A stretch of 23,703 nt of DNA from assembly GCA_964360145.1 (NCBI GenBank), contig CAYHWW010000036.1:1-23703 (forward strand), read 5' to 3'. Source of the stretch: CAYHWW01 sp964360145. Lineage in GTDB: Bacteria > Bdellovibrionota > UBA1018 > CAYHWW01. Positions within the stretch are counted from its first letter, which is position 1. Each line of letters starts with the position of its first letter. Position numbers and translations under genes: made by a program. The notes beneath the pieces are model-generated. The model saw only the letters and a list, made by a program, of their open reading frames with translations, was not told the origin of the DNA and searched no databases. Below, one piece after another: positions 22,360 to 23,703 of the stretch.

Positions 22360-23610
22360 TGTTGTTCACGGCTAATCGCGGCATTTGCCGCGATTTCACG
22401 CAGTTGCTCCGGCGTAAAGCCAGAAAGACCCACCAGCTCCACCAAGAGATCCTGAACGGTCTTTTCGACGTCATTGATTGTCACTGCAGTGGCGCGTGCG
22501 CGGCTCTCTTTGTGATGAACAGCATGGTGTTCATCGCGCACGCGCAGATCGCCGTCGAGCAGGTGGGCATAGACCTTTGAGGTCATGCTGATGTCAGCGT
22601 GCCCCAAGAGCAGCGAAACTTTTTTCAGTCCAAAACCCTGGCGAATCTTATTGCTGCCGTAGCTGTGGCGAAATGTGTGCAGATCAATGCGCTTCGTAAT
22701 CCCGGCCCGCTTGGCAGCGGTGCGCAGCGGTTTTCTGAAAGATGAAGGCAGGGGCCTCNNNNNNNNNNCCGTCGGGCAGGCAAAACACAAAGGGAGTGCC
22801 CTTTGTGAGGCGGGCCAGGGCATCAAGGGCGCCCTGTTCTAGCGGCACGCTCCGCGCCTGGCCATTTTTACTTTGTCGCACCCGCACAAAGCCGCCACTG
22901 AAATCGATGTTGTTCCAGGTCAACGCATAGGCCTCGCCACGGCGCAGGCCCGTGAAGGCAAGGAATTCGAGAAACGGTGATAATAGCGGCGACGCAGACT
23001 GCCGTGTCTTTTGAAAGAGCGCGTCGAGCTCGGTTTCGGTGAGAAAGTTGATCTCCCTCAAGGGGGCGCGTTTTGGAAAGTAGCGCCCGAAGTCTTTCAG
23101 TGTGCGCGCGGTGTTCTTGGCCTCGGGGCGCGCCTCGATATATAGATCGCCCAAGAAGCCCAGGAGCGTATGGGTTTTGCAGATGGTGGGCCGCCCCAGC
23201 CCACGGGCTTTCAGTGACAGGTAGAACTTATAGAAGTGTTCGGGCACCAAGCCGCTAAACTCTTTGTCCCCCAGTGCGGGGCGCACGTATTTTTCAAGGC
23301 GAGTGCGAGACTCTTCGCGCCAGAGTGGGGTGCCTTGCTCAAACCGTGAATGCTCGTAGAAGCGATCAATGAGTGTGCCCACGGTGATGCCTTTGACCGG
23401 GTTTATGGGGCGCACGTCAGGGTCCTCACCCCGGGCGAGAATCTGTCGAATGCGCGCCTCGACGAGCATGGCCTCATCCTTCGTGCGGCCGCCCGTGATC
23501 GCCACCCAGCGCATGGTGACGGGTGATCGCCAGCGCACCATCCATCTTTCTTCGCCACCCCTCAGTTTGCGGCGGTAGATGTTCGTGCGGATACGAAAGA
23601 TCGTGCTCAT
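22356..23610 (-). CDS. phage-type tyrosine integrase, interrupted by an assembly gap
   Basis: About 417 aa in two visible pieces joined across 10 N at 22759-22768. The N-terminal part (1-60) is an arm-binding-like domain, about 75-165 is the core-binding SAM-like domain, and the catalytic domain follows with TGLRRGE (Arg223), the beta-hairpin Lys248 (QSKNG), then after the gap HTFRHSYGS (His, Arg), LGHADISMTS and the nucleophile Tyr in VYAHL. All catalytic residues are therefore present. The reading frame shifts by one across the N run, which means the true gap is a multiple of three bases, not 10; I do not regard this as a mutation. A C-terminal extension of about 60 residues follows the Tyr. 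It points at the tRNA-Pro 3' end. The start overlaps the upstream gene's stop as ATGA. Confidence 0.93.
22759..22768. other. assembly gap (10 N) inside the integrase gene
   Basis: Ten unknown bases. The flanking integrase frames differ by one position, so the real gap length is divisible by three and 10 is a placeholder. Confidence 0.98.
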
Positions 23611-23702
23611 GAGTGGCCAGCAAGGGGGCTGCTCTGCTCACTCACCAGCCAGTGCAGGAACGGCTTGCGTGGGAACCGCAGCTCTCGGCCCACAAAAATG
23701 CG
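23607..23702 (-). CDS. excisionase-like small DNA-binding protein, 3' end only (partial)
   Basis: Only the last 31 codons are in the window; the gene continues past the right edge. The visible part reads RIFVGRELRFPRKPFLHWLV followed by SEQSSPLAGHS. The pattern of an arginine-glycine-arginine strand, then FPRKPFLHWL resembles the end of the wing and last helix of AlpA/Xis-type helix-turn-helix excisionases (HTH_17). The stop TGA overlaps the integrase ATG by 4 bases, the standard xis-int order in integrative elements. Low-length evidence, so the family call is tentative. Confidence 0.55.
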   Translation of the reverse strand, partial: RIFVGRELRFPRKPFLHWLVSEQSSPLAGHS

Positions 23703-23703
23703 A

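Noticed and set aside
22684..23610. Integrase read as a frameshifted pseudogene
   Set aside because: The frame change coincides with the run of N, whose length is arbitrary; all catalytic residues are present on the two sides.

Overview
The window is a gene-dense, GC-rich piece of a Gram-negative bacterial chromosome, probably from a draft or metagenome assembly because a run of 10 N interrupts one gene. Signs of an outer membrane are secreted beta-barrel-like proteins, dTDP-glucose sugar genes and MreB. Three PilZ-type proteins, a GYF_2-domain membrane protein, a STAS/HATPase pair and an AMP nucleosidase next to mreB suggest a delta-proteobacterium-like lineage in the broad old sense (Bdellovibrionota, Myxococcota or relatives). 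That placement is an inference from gene content with low confidence; no rRNA gene is present to settle it.

Layout, left half. At 1-800 a tRNA-Arg(CCG) on the minus strand runs straight into a small outer-membrane protein gene: the A of the tRNA CCA is the A of the best ATG. Next come a Na+/Ca2+-exchanger-like protein (+), a DedA protein (-), a PilZ protein (-) divergent from a degenerate chemoreceptor-like membrane protein (+), and a formimidoylglutamase-like ureohydrolase (-) divergent from a two-gene unit of GYF_2 membrane protein and PilZ protein (+). A three-gene minus operon (AMACR-like racemase, rlmE, RibD-C-like reductase) is divergent from a plus operon of rmlB, rmlA and a secreted protein of unknown function.

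Layout, right half. A minus operon of AMP nucleosidase, mreB and a YcgR-like PilZ protein faces away from a plus-strand pair: a STAS-like protein with a zinc ribbon and an RsbW-like ATPase, which look like a partner-switching couple. A compact plus operon follows: maf, yggS, yggU (DUF167), a membrane-anchored creatininase-family protein and fabI. Then comes a 564-aa secreted protein of unknown function and a small convergent basic protein. From tRNA-Pro(CGG) at 22150-22226 to the right edge lies the start of an integrative element: a tyrosine integrase pointing at the tRNA 3' end, preceded by the tail of an excisionase-like gene cut by the window edge.

Non-coding structure. Two long imperfect palindromes sit between same-strand genes: 15420-15548 (between the STAS and ATPase genes) and 19878-20056 (starting right after the fabI stop and containing the start codon of the next gene). 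A 30-nt core of the first recurs, on the other strand, at the left window edge (2-31), again just downstream of a stop codon. No gene-free stretch exceeds 300 bases; the longest are about 165 bases (15413-15577) and 153 bases (19878-20030), both filled by these palindromes. I see no CRISPR array, rRNA or insertion sequence. The most unusual items are the tRNA/start-codon overlap, the two hairpin elements, and the STAS-zinc-ribbon/ATPase pair.
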